From the NCBI RefSeq assembly GCF_020685205.1, contig NZ_JAJERB010000011.1, positions 1-64,000 on the forward strand: a stretch of 64,000 nt of DNA. Reading direction: 5' to 3'. A program made the translations under genes and the position numbers. Of this stretch, positions 57,711 through 64,000 are shown in pieces (the stretch's first letter is position 1; the number at the start of each line of letters is the position of its first letter). Origin of the DNA: Hymenobacter translucens (lineage in GTDB: Bacteria > Bacteroidota > Bacteroidia > Cytophagales > Hymenobacteraceae). The notes under the pieces were generated by a model. It ran no database searches, was not told the origin of the DNA, and worked only from the letters and a program-made list of their open reading frames with translations.

Positions 57711-58817
57711 ATGGCTCTGAACCTTACCCGCTTACGCGCCCTGCTCCTGCTACCGGCCGGCATGCTGCTGCTTTCCTGCTGCACTGACCCCCTGGAGGAG
57801 GAGCCGGTCGTGACGACGCCGTATCAACTCACCATTCCCAGCAACTTTCCCCAGAACGCCCGAATTCCGGCTGATAATCCTCTGACGGAAGAAGGCGTGG
57901 CGCTGGGCCGGATGCTGTTCTACGAGCCCCGCCTCTCGCGCGACAACACCCTTTCCTGCGGCAGCTGCCACCAGCAAAGCAAGGCCTTTACCGATGGCCG
58001 GGCCCTGGCAATCGGGGTCAACGGGGCCCGGCACACCCGCAGCAGCATGTCGCTCGTGAACCTGGCCTGGGAGCCGGTGCTGAACTGGGACGGGGCCGCC
58101 ACCACCCTCGAAACCCAGGCGCGCCTGCCGCTGGAAAATCCGGTAGAGATGCACCAGCTTCTGGGCGAAGGCGTGCGCAAGCTGCAGCAGACCGACCTCT
58201 ACCCGCCTCTGTTCCGCAAGGCGTTCGGCTCCACGACCATCACCGAGCAAAACGTACTCAAGGCCTTGGCCCAGTTTCAGCGGACCCTGATTTCCTCGAA
58301 CTCCCGCTACGACCGGTCGCTGCGCCGGGAGCTACGCCTGACGGTAGACGAGCAGCGCGGGGAGGCCCTATACAACAACCACCCCAATCCCGACCTCAGC
58401 ATTGCCGGCGCCGACTGCATGCACTGCCACGGGGGGCCGCTGTTCACCAGCCAAAGCTTCCACAACAACGGCCTGGACGCCACCTTTACCGACCCCGGCC
58501 GCAAGGGCGTGACGGGACTGGCCGTGGACAACGGCAAGTTCCGGGCTCCGACGCTGCGCAACATCGAGTTGACGGCGCCTTACATGCACGACGGACGCTT
58601 TGCCACCCTGGAAGACGTCTTAGACCACTACAGTGACCACGTCAAGCGCAGCAGCCCCAACATCGACCCGCTCCTGCTTGACGCTTCCAACACCCTGAAC
58701 GGCACTCAGCTCGACCTGACCCAGACGCAGAAAAACCAGATCATTGCCTTCCTGCGCACGCTCACCGATACCACCTTTACCCGCGACAAGCGCTTCTCCG
58801 ACCCGTTCAAGCCGTAG
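57711..58817 (+). CDS. Di-heme cytochrome c peroxidase, MbnH/MauG-like
   Basis: The protein has 368 residues from the ATG at 57711, ending its signal at LLLSCC, a lipobox. The first heme motif is C83-GSCH, the second C236-MHCH. The intervening text matches the CCP/MauG fold: GRMLFYEPRLSRDNTLSCGSCH, FTDGRALAIGVNGARHTRSSMSLVNLAW and NGLDATFTDPGRKGVTGLA. Its neighbour is an MbnP-like protein, so the MbnH assignment is favoured over a detoxifying peroxidase. No copper or H2O2 sensor gene is adjacent. Terminator at 58839. Confidence 0.9.
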   Translation: MALNLTRLRALLLLPAGMLLLSCCTDPLEEEPVVTTPYQLTIPSNFPQNARIPADNPLTEEGVALGRMLFYEPRLSRDNTLSCGSCHQQSKAFTDGRALAIGVNGARHTRSSMSLVNLAWEPVLNWDGAATTLETQARLPLENPVEMHQLLGEGVRKLQQTDLYPPLFRKAFGSTTITEQNVLKALAQFQRTLISSNSRYDRSLRRELRLTVDEQRGEALYNNHPNPDLSIAGADCMHCHGGPLFTSQSFHNNGLDATFTDPGRKGVTGLAVDNGKFRAPTLRNIELTAPYMHDGRFATLEDVLDHYSDHVKRSSPNIDPLLLDASNTLNGTQLDLTQTQKNQIIAFLRTLTDTTFTRDKRFSDPFKP

Positions 58818-58838
58818 CAGTGCCCTGCTCTACGTTCT

Positions 58839-58872
58839 AAAAAAGCCGTAACCCGCTGGGCCGGCTTTTTTT
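58839..58872 (+). terminator. Rho-independent terminator
   Basis: AAAAAAGCCG (58839-58848) pairs with CGGCTTTTTT (58862-58871), 21 bases after the di-heme gene. Confidence 0.8.
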
Positions 58873-58943
58873 ATGCCTGCTGCCAGGGGCCGTTAATCCG
58901 GCGGAACCACGTTCTTTGGCTTTCTTTTCCTTGTTATCTGTAC

Positions 58944-60098
58944 ATGTCGCAGCAGACCGTTTCGGCAGCACCGCGGTTAACTCTGCCGCCCCCGGACTCA
59001 GCTACCTATTTTCCGGCCCTGACCGGCATTCGGGCGGTGGCCGCTTACCTGGTGTGCCTGCATCACTTCAACCCTTTCCCGAACGAGGGGCAGACTCTCC
59101 TGCTGCACCGGCTGGTGATGGAGTTCCACATCGGTGTGCCGATTTTCTTTGTGCTGAGCGGCTTTCTGATTACGCAACGCTACTACGGTACCGAGCAGTG
59201 GACCCGGCGCTGGTGGGCCGGCTACCTGCGCAACCGCTTTGCCCGGATCTACCCGCTGTATTTTCTGCTGACCACCCTGACCTTCTGGATGTTTCAGAAT
59301 CAGCCCGGAGTGGATGGCAGCTGGCGTACTTGGCTGCTCAACGTGCTTTTCCTGCGCGGCTTCCTCGACGAGCTGAAGTACTCCGGCATTGCCCAGGGCT
59401 GGACGCTGACCGTGGAAGAATGCTTTTACCTGTTTGCCCCGGTTGCCTTCCTGCTGATCCGCCGGCGCCGGGTGCGGCTGTGGGCCCAGCCGCTGCTGCT
59501 GCTGGCGCTGGGCATCGGGTTCGTGCTGCTGCTGCACCGCATTCCGCTGGGGCTGTTTGCCAATTTCAAGTTCATGCTCCTGTTCACCTTCTTCGGACGG
59601 TGCTTCGAGTTTTATGCCGGTATGCAGCTGGCCCTCTGGCTGCGGGCCGGACAGCTCCGGGTTGCGCCGTGGCCGGGGCTCTACACCGTGTTGGGCCTGG
59701 CGCTGATGGCCGCTACGCTCGGTGGCATGGTAGCCATGCAGGGCAGCTACGACTTCGGACAGGAGCACCCATTTGGCGTGGTGCTGAACAACGTGGTGCT
59801 GCCGGGCGGCATCCTGCTGTTCTTCGCGGGCCTACTGGCCGAACGCACTCCCCTGCAGTGGGTGCTGACAACCCCTCCTTTGCAGATCCTGGGCCGCAGC
59901 TCGTATATCTTTTACCTGATTCACGTCGGGGTGGTGCACGACTGGCTGGCAGGGCACATAACAGGCAGCAGCGCCGGGCTGTTTCTGCTGCTCAACGCGT
60001 TATCAGTTGGCCTGCACTACCTCGTAGAGCAGCCGCTTAACCAGCTTATCCGAAGCCGCCCCCGCCCCGCCACTTCCCCGACTCTTTCGCAGGCATAA
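58944..60098 (+). CDS. OafA/YrhL-family O-acyltransferase
   Basis: The protein has 384 residues and about ten transmembrane helices. The opening YFPALTGIRAVAAYLVCLHHF contains the family's RA-AY-V--HH catalytic region. Later come HIGVPIFFVLSGFLITQRYY and RNRFARIYPLYFLLT (the R-x10-H type landmark), then WTLTVEECFYLFAP and LGRSSYIFYLIHVGVVHDWL. These define the acyltransferase-3 family, which acetylates surface polysaccharide or lipids. Complete; the target is unknown. It ends at a bidirectional terminator shared with ftsZ. Confidence 0.92.
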   Translation: MSQQTVSAAPRLTLPPPDSATYFPALTGIRAVAAYLVCLHHFNPFPNEGQTLLLHRLVMEFHIGVPIFFVLSGFLITQRYYGTEQWTRRWWAGYLRNRFARIYPLYFLLTTLTFWMFQNQPGVDGSWRTWLLNVLFLRGFLDELKYSGIAQGWTLTVEECFYLFAPVAFLLIRRRRVRLWAQPLLLLALGIGFVLLLHRIPLGLFANFKFMLLFTFFGRCFEFYAGMQLALWLRAGQLRVAPWPGLYTVLGLALMAATLGGMVAMQGSYDFGQEHPFGVVLNNVVLPGGILLFFAGLLAERTPLQWVLTTPPLQILGRSSYIFYLIHVGVVHDWLAGHITGSSAGLFLLLNALSVGLHYLVEQPLNQLIRSRPRPATSPTLSQA

Positions 60099-60123
60099 AG
60101 CTTCAGGCGTAAGACTAGAAACG

Positions 60124-60160
60124 AAAAAGGGTGGGTCGGAATATCCGACCCACCCTTTTT
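60124..60160. terminator. Bidirectional terminator, 17-bp arms
   Basis: Arms 60124-60140 and 60144-60160 are perfect complements around ATA, with A- and T-tracts at the ends. It lies between the acyltransferase (plus) and ftsZ (minus). Confidence 0.93.
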
Positions 60161-60186
60161 CAGTGTTGTGTACGAAGGCCGGGAGC

Positions 60187-61677
60187 TTAGTCCACGTTGT
60201 CGTGGAGGAAGCGGTTGTCGCCGAGCAGCTCATTGTCGTCGGAGAGGTTGAAGCGGGAGATGTTCCGCTCGCTCGAGGGCACCACATTTTCCAGCTTCAC
60301 GTGCCGGCGCAGGTAAGCCGGGGTTTCCAGCTGATCCTTGATGGCATCGTTGGTGAGGCCGCTGCTCAGCTCCTGCAGACGACGACGGCGCTCCTCGGCC
60401 CGTACGTCCAGGGACGGACGCGGGGCGGCCGGGGTCGGCACCGGGTGCTGCAGCACGACCGGCTCGGGAGCCGGCGTAGAAGGAGCCGCTACCGGGGGCA
60501 CGTAGGTGTACGGTGAGCCTTCGAGGTCGAACGTGACTTTGGGCGGCTCTACAGCAGCCGGCTGGGGCGTACCGAACGTCGGCACGGCCGCTACGGGCGT
60601 CGGCTGTACTTCCTGCCGGTCCTTGTCGAACAGGTTGATCTGCGGATCGGCTTCCACTTCCACCACTTCGGGCTCCACTTTGGCAGCGTGCATCGTGGTG
60701 ATGTTGTGAGCCTCGCGGGCAAAGCCGGTAGCAATAACCGTAACCCGGATGCTCTGACCCAGCGTGGGGTCGATGCCGTGACCGAAGATAACCTCGGCGT
60801 CCTGACCAGCCTTCTGCTGGATGTACTCCGTGATTTCCGTCAACTCGTCCATCTCCAGCTCCGCCTGGTCGCCCGACATAATCGAGAGCAGAATCTTCTG
60901 GGCACCGTGGATGTCGGTGTTGTTGAGCAGCGGCGAAGTCAGGGCTTCCTCGGCGGCACGCTGGGCGCGGTTTTCGCCTTCCGTGATGCTCGAGCCCATA
61001 ACTGCAGCCCCCGAGTCCTTCATAACCGTCTTCACGTCTTCAAAGTCCACGTTGACTTCGGCCGTGACGGTAATGATTTCGGCAATGCTCTTGGCGGCCG
61101 TACTCAGGATGTTATCCGCTTTGGCGAAAGCTGAGCGGATGGGCAGGTTACCGAAGATTTCGCGGAGCTTGTCGTTGAGAATCACCAGCACCGTGTCGCA
61201 GTTGTCGCTGAGCTCCTTGATGCCGTGCTCGGCCTGCTGGCGCTTCTTCTTACCCTCGAACATGAAGGGCGCCGTCACGATGCCCACGGTAAGGATACCC
61301 AGCTCCTTGGCCACTTTGGCAATTACGGGGGCCGCACCGGTACCGGTACCGCCACCCATACCGGCGGTGATGAACACCATCTTGGTGCCGTTGCTGAGCA
61401 GCTCGCGGATCTGCTCCCGGCTCTCGATGGCCGCCTGCTTGCCCCGCTCGGGGTTAGCGCCGGCACCGAGGCCTTCGGTCAGGTCCACGCCGATCTGCAG
61501 CTTGTTCGGCACGGAAGAGCTGTGCAAAGCCTGCTTGTCGGTGTTGCAGATGACGAACTCCACGTCCTTGATGCCCTGCGAGAACATGTGGTTAACGGCA
61601 TTGGAGCCGCCACCACCCACGCCAATCACCTTGATGATCGACTTGGACTGGGAAGGTATATCGAATTTAAAATCCAT
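60187..61677 (-). CDS. ftsZ: Cell division protein FtsZ
   Basis: The protein has 496 residues. The tubulin signature is GMGGGTGTGAAPVIAKVAKELG, with the T1 loop VIGVGGGGSNAVNHMF and GANPERGKQAA. The GTPase core runs to about residue 320, then a long Pro/Val/Ala-rich linker, and a C-terminal tail (RRHVKLENVVPSSERNISRFNLSDDNELLGDNRF) that differs from the E. coli peptide. It forms the Z-ring. Minus strand, downstream of ftsA. The ATG at 61677 (MDFKFDIPSQS) is preferred over 61689. The ftsA-ftsZ gap holds an A+T-rich palindrome. Confidence 0.97.
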   Translation of the reverse strand: MDFKFDIPSQSKSIIKVIGVGGGGSNAVNHMFSQGIKDVEFVICNTDKQALHSSSVPNKLQIGVDLTEGLGAGANPERGKQAAIESREQIRELLSNGTKMVFITAGMGGGTGTGAAPVIAKVAKELGILTVGIVTAPFMFEGKKKRQQAEHGIKELSDNCDTVLVILNDKLREIFGNLPIRSAFAKADNILSTAAKSIAEIITVTAEVNVDFEDVKTVMKDSGAAVMGSSITEGENRAQRAAEEALTSPLLNNTDIHGAQKILLSIMSGDQAELEMDELTEITEYIQQKAGQDAEVIFGHGIDPTLGQSIRVTVIATGFAREAHNITTMHAAKVEPEVVEVEADPQINLFDKDRQEVQPTPVAAVPTFGTPQPAAVEPPKVTFDLEGSPYTYVPPVAAPSTPAPEPVVLQHPVPTPAAPRPSLDVRAEERRRRLQELSSGLTNDAIKDQLETPAYLRRHVKLENVVPSSERNISRFNLSDDNELLGDNRFLHDNVD

Positions 61678-61685
61678 TGGGAAGG

Positions 61686-61800
61686 TCAATTAGGAATTAA
61701 GAATTGAGAATTAAGAATTAAGAATGGAAGAGGAGGAATTGCGAAACATCCTGAAAATGCCTGTCCAATTCTTAATTCTTAATTGATAATTCTTAATTGA
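61686..61800. repeat. A+T-rich palindrome between ftsA and ftsZ
   Basis: Left arm (61686-61727) repeats GAATTAAG-like words; right arm (61765-61800) repeats CTTAATT-like words. They pair around 61745, separated by about 37 bases. The block fills nearly the whole gap. Confidence 0.75.
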
Positions 61801-61802
61801 CT

Positions 61803-63176
61803 TTAGTACTGTTTATCGTCGAAATCGTCAATCAGCAGGCCTTTGGTGCGGCTGATGATGTCTTGGAAGAACTTGCCGGCACCGGAGGGCTTTTTAGGCT
61901 CAGCCGGCTGCTTGGGCGCCTGGGGCTGGGGCTGCGCGGCCTGGGGAGCGGGCGTTGCCGGCCGCGCTTCGGGAGCCGGGCGGTAGGTCTGCTCTTCCTC
62001 GTAGCTGCGCAGGCTGCGCTCGTCGAGCGAGTGGTAGCCGGCCAGCACAAGTCCTACCGTGGTGGCATACATGGGCGACTTCACCGCTTCGATCTTGCTT
62101 TTACCCAGGTGCTCGTTGGGGTAGCCGATACGGGTGTCGAGGCCGGTTACGTACTCGGTGAGCTGTACCAGGTTCTGCAGCTGGGAGCCGCCGCCGGTCA
62201 GCACGATGCCGGCCGCCAGCTTGTCGGCGTGGCCGGTGCGCTGAATCTCGGCGTACACCAGTTCGATGATTTCCTCCATCCGGGCCTCGATGATGTAGGC
62301 CAGGTTTTTCAGGGAAATTTCCTTGGGCGCCCGGTCGCGCAGGCCGGGGATGCTTACGATTTCGTAGTCGGAGGCTTCCTCGGCAATGGCTTTGCCGAAC
62401 TTCACCTTCAGCTGCTCGGCCTGGTTCTGCATCACCAGGCAGCCCTGCTTGATGTCGGAGGTCACGATGTTACCGCCGAAGGGCAGCACGGCCGCGTGGC
62501 GGATGATGCCGTCCTTGAAGATGGCCAGGTCGGTGGTGCCGCCGCCAATGTCAATCAGCGCCACGCCGGCTTCCTTCTCCTCGTCGCTCAGCACCGACAT
62601 CGAGGACGCCAACGGCTCCAGGATGAGGTTGTCGATTTCGAGGCCGGCCTTGGTCACGCACTTGTTGATGTTGTTGATAGCCGTGCTCTGGGCCGTGATG
62701 ATGTGGAAGTTGCCTTCCAGGCGCACGCCGGCGTGGCCCACGGGCTCCATGATGCCTTCCTCGTAGTCCACCTTGTAGTCCTGGGGCATCACGTGGATGA
62801 TTTCGGAGCCGGGCGGCGTGACGAGCCGGTACATGTCGTTGGTGAGGCGGTTTACATCCTCCACGGTGATTTCCGTTTCGGCGGAAGCGCGGGTGATGCT
62901 GCCGTTGTGCTGCAGGCTGCGGATGTGCTGGCCGGCAATGCCCACGTTCACGACGCCGATGTTGATGCCCGACTGTTCTTCGGCCTGGCGAATGGCCTTG
63001 CGGATGGCATCCACGGTCTTGTCGATGTTGGACACAATGCCGCGCACGACGCCTTCCGACACAGCTTTGCCCATGCCCAGAATTTCGAGCTTGCCAAACT
63101 CGTTTTTACGCCCTACCAGGGCGCATATTTTAGTGGTACCTATGTCGAGGCCGACTACAATCTTCTCGTTGTGCAT
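61803..63176 (-). CDS. ftsA: Cell division protein FtsA
   Basis: The protein has 457 residues of the actin fold. The phosphate loop is IVVGLDIGTTKICALVG. The 1C domain is marked by AIRQAEEQSGINIGVVNVGIAGQHI, the second phosphate block by VALIDIGGGTTDLAIFKDG, and the adenosine region by AAGIVLTGGGSQLQNL. The end is a Pro/Gln/Ala-rich linker and a short amphipathic helix (FFQDIISRTKGLLIDDF) for membrane binding. It anchors FtsZ. The ATG at 63176 is preferred over 63269, because MHNEKIVVGLDIGTTK is the usual N-terminus. Confidence 0.97.
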   Translation of the reverse strand: MHNEKIVVGLDIGTTKICALVGRKNEFGKLEILGMGKAVSEGVVRGIVSNIDKTVDAIRKAIRQAEEQSGINIGVVNVGIAGQHIRSLQHNGSITRASAETEITVEDVNRLTNDMYRLVTPPGSEIIHVMPQDYKVDYEEGIMEPVGHAGVRLEGNFHIITAQSTAINNINKCVTKAGLEIDNLILEPLASSMSVLSDEEKEAGVALIDIGGGTTDLAIFKDGIIRHAAVLPFGGNIVTSDIKQGCLVMQNQAEQLKVKFGKAIAEEASDYEIVSIPGLRDRAPKEISLKNLAYIIEARMEEIIELVYAEIQRTGHADKLAAGIVLTGGGSQLQNLVQLTEYVTGLDTRIGYPNEHLGKSKIEAVKSPMYATTVGLVLAGYHSLDERSLRSYEEEQTYRPAPEARPATPAPQAAQPQPQAPKQPAEPKKPSGAGKFFQDIISRTKGLLIDDFDDKQY

Positions 63177-63261
63177 GGAGGTCTGAGGGGCGAGTGGGTT
63201 GCGGTTGAGCGGTGTGTTTGCTTCAAAAACGCCGTTTTTAGACGTAAAAACGGGCCTGGGG

Positions 63262-64000
63262 TTATTCACAGATGATCTGGTCCTTGAATTCGACGTTGAC
63301 CCGGTGATAGGTGTCCCAGCCGAGAACCGGTGGAATTTGACGGTAAAATACCATCAGTTTCGCAAATTTCTCGGAAATATTATCAGGAAGGCCGAATTCT
63401 ATGCGTTGGTCGCCTACCTGTTGGGTAAACGAAACCTTGCCGTTGGGGGCAATAAAGAGCTCCGCCACCTGAGCCCGCCAGAACGGATGCTCGTCGATGT
63501 AGCGCAAAAGCTCGAGGTAGTGGCGGCCGGTGGAGTCCTGAAAAAACCGGGACTGCAGGGGCTGCCCGCCCAGGCGGGAGATGGGCACCACCCGGGCCGT
63601 AAACAGGGGTGACAGCGGCAGCTGCTGCCCTTCGGCGTCCAGGTAGGTGTCGAGGCGGGCGTCGGGGTGGGTAAGGCGGGCAATGGGGCGGTTCTGGCGC
63701 ACGTCGGCGTGGAGGTTGCCGGCCAGATCGCGGTACACCTGGGCGTCCTTCACGAAGCTATGGGCCCGGAGCCGCGCTTCCAGTGCCCGCAGATCGAGGT
63801 CGGCGGGGTGAGCACCCCGCAGGGGCTCCTGGCCATTGCGCGTGAGCAGTGCCCTCACTTCCTTTTCGCTGATGAAGTAGTTGTTGAACTCATTGCTGAT
63901 GGTGACGATGATGTCGCCCACGGGCCGGTCGGCCTGCCGTACGCCGGCAAACACCGCCAAGCCCGAGAGCAGCACAAGGCACCCGGTAGCGAAAATTAAG
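63262..64000 (-). CDS. ftsQ: Cell division protein FtsQ (5' end outside window)
   Basis: The frame stays open to the window edge and encodes a transmembrane helix there (LIFATGCLVLLSGLAVFAGV), so the N-terminus lies beyond 64000 and the GTG at 63975 is internal. The POTRA-like domain follows (ISNEFNNYFISEKEVRALLTRNG, LEARLRAHSFVKDAQVYRDLAGNLHADVRQNRPIARL). The beta domain follows, ending WDTYHRVNVEFKDQIICE. It is the first of ftsQ-ftsA-ftsZ, spaced 85 bases from ftsA. It links the divisome to the envelope. Confidence 0.9.
   Translation of the reverse strand, partial: LIFATGCLVLLSGLAVFAGVRQADRPVGDIIVTISNEFNNYFISEKEVRALLTRNGQEPLRGAHPADLDLRALEARLRAHSFVKDAQVYRDLAGNLHADVRQNRPIARLTHPDARLDTYLDAEGQQLPLSPLFTARVVPISRLGGQPLQSRFFQDSTGRHYLELLRYIDEHPFWRAQVAELFIAPNGKVSFTQQVGDQRIEFGLPDNISEKFAKLMVFYRQIPPVLGWDTYHRVNVEFKDQIICE

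Noticed and set aside
58916..60040. Second plus-strand frame over the acyltransferase
   Set aside because: It lacks any helix pattern; the chosen frame has all the acyltransferase-3 landmarks.

Overview
The window is a GC-rich chromosomal stretch from a Bacteroidota bacterium, most likely Hymenobacter or a close relative in Hymenobacteraceae. The signs are type IX secretion (T9SS) C-terminal sorting domains on four large exported proteins, TonB-linked outer-membrane receptors with carboxypeptidase-like N-terminal domains, LytS/LytTR two-component pairs, a single-cytochrome-b succinate dehydrogenase operon, and Bacteroidota promoters (TTTG or TTG, about 20 bases, TAnnTTTG). The genus is inferred from gene content and composition, not from a marker search. 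Coding density is high: no gap without a gene exceeds 300 bases. I saw no rRNA, tRNA, CRISPR array, insertion sequence or prophage.

Layout. 1-10.2 kb: the 3' end of a repetitive T9SS protein, a LytS kinase with its LytTR regulator, a large beta-barrel receptor, a porin and a flavin/2Fe-2S reductase. 10.3-16.7 kb: a fasciclin protein, a secreted endonuclease I, two small disordered hydrophilic proteins around a small acetyltransferase, a Tat-exported Gfo/Idh/MocA oxidoreductase and a SemiSWEET transporter. 16.8-25 kb: a siderophore-type TonB receptor, several envelope proteins, a sorbosone-dehydrogenase-like enzyme and a tandem pair of small lipoproteins. 25-34 kb: a secreted hydrolase, a second LytS/LytTR pair, paaN and a subtilisin-like T9SS protease. 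34-39.4 kb: umuDC, a YdjM-type membrane protein and aconitase. 39.6-48.6 kb: a thiol-disulfide lipoprotein, cytochrome P450, polyprenyl synthase, folK, an A+T-rich SRPBCC gene that looks acquired, a TPR protein and fabD. 48.8-58.9 kb: a giant T9SS type-B surface protein, sdhC-sdhA-sdhB, an FMN reductase, and a putative copper locus (Cys-rich membrane protein, MbnP-like lipoprotein, di-heme MbnH/MauG-like peroxidase). 58.9-64 kb: an O-acyltransferase and the division genes ftsZ-ftsA-ftsQ, with ftsQ cut by the window edge.

How they fit together. Housekeeping genes (acn, sdhCAB, polyprenyl synthase, fabD, folK, ftsQAZ) alternate with envelope functions suited to a surface-living scavenger: uptake receptors, secreted nuclease and protease, adhesin-like surface proteins and stress-type disordered proteins. 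acn and sdhC, two TCA-cycle genes, carry the clearest promoters in the window.

What stands out. First, the MbnP/MbnH-like pair with a conserved-looking CNGKC membrane protein. Second, three intergenic imperfect palindromes with the same architecture but unrelated sequence, two of them inside essential operons (sdhA/sdhB and ftsA/ftsZ). Third, a concentric array of TGTAGAC half-sites before folK. Fourth, duplicated lipoproteins with an ExbD-like C-terminal pattern. All functional calls come from reading the sequence; no database search was run.
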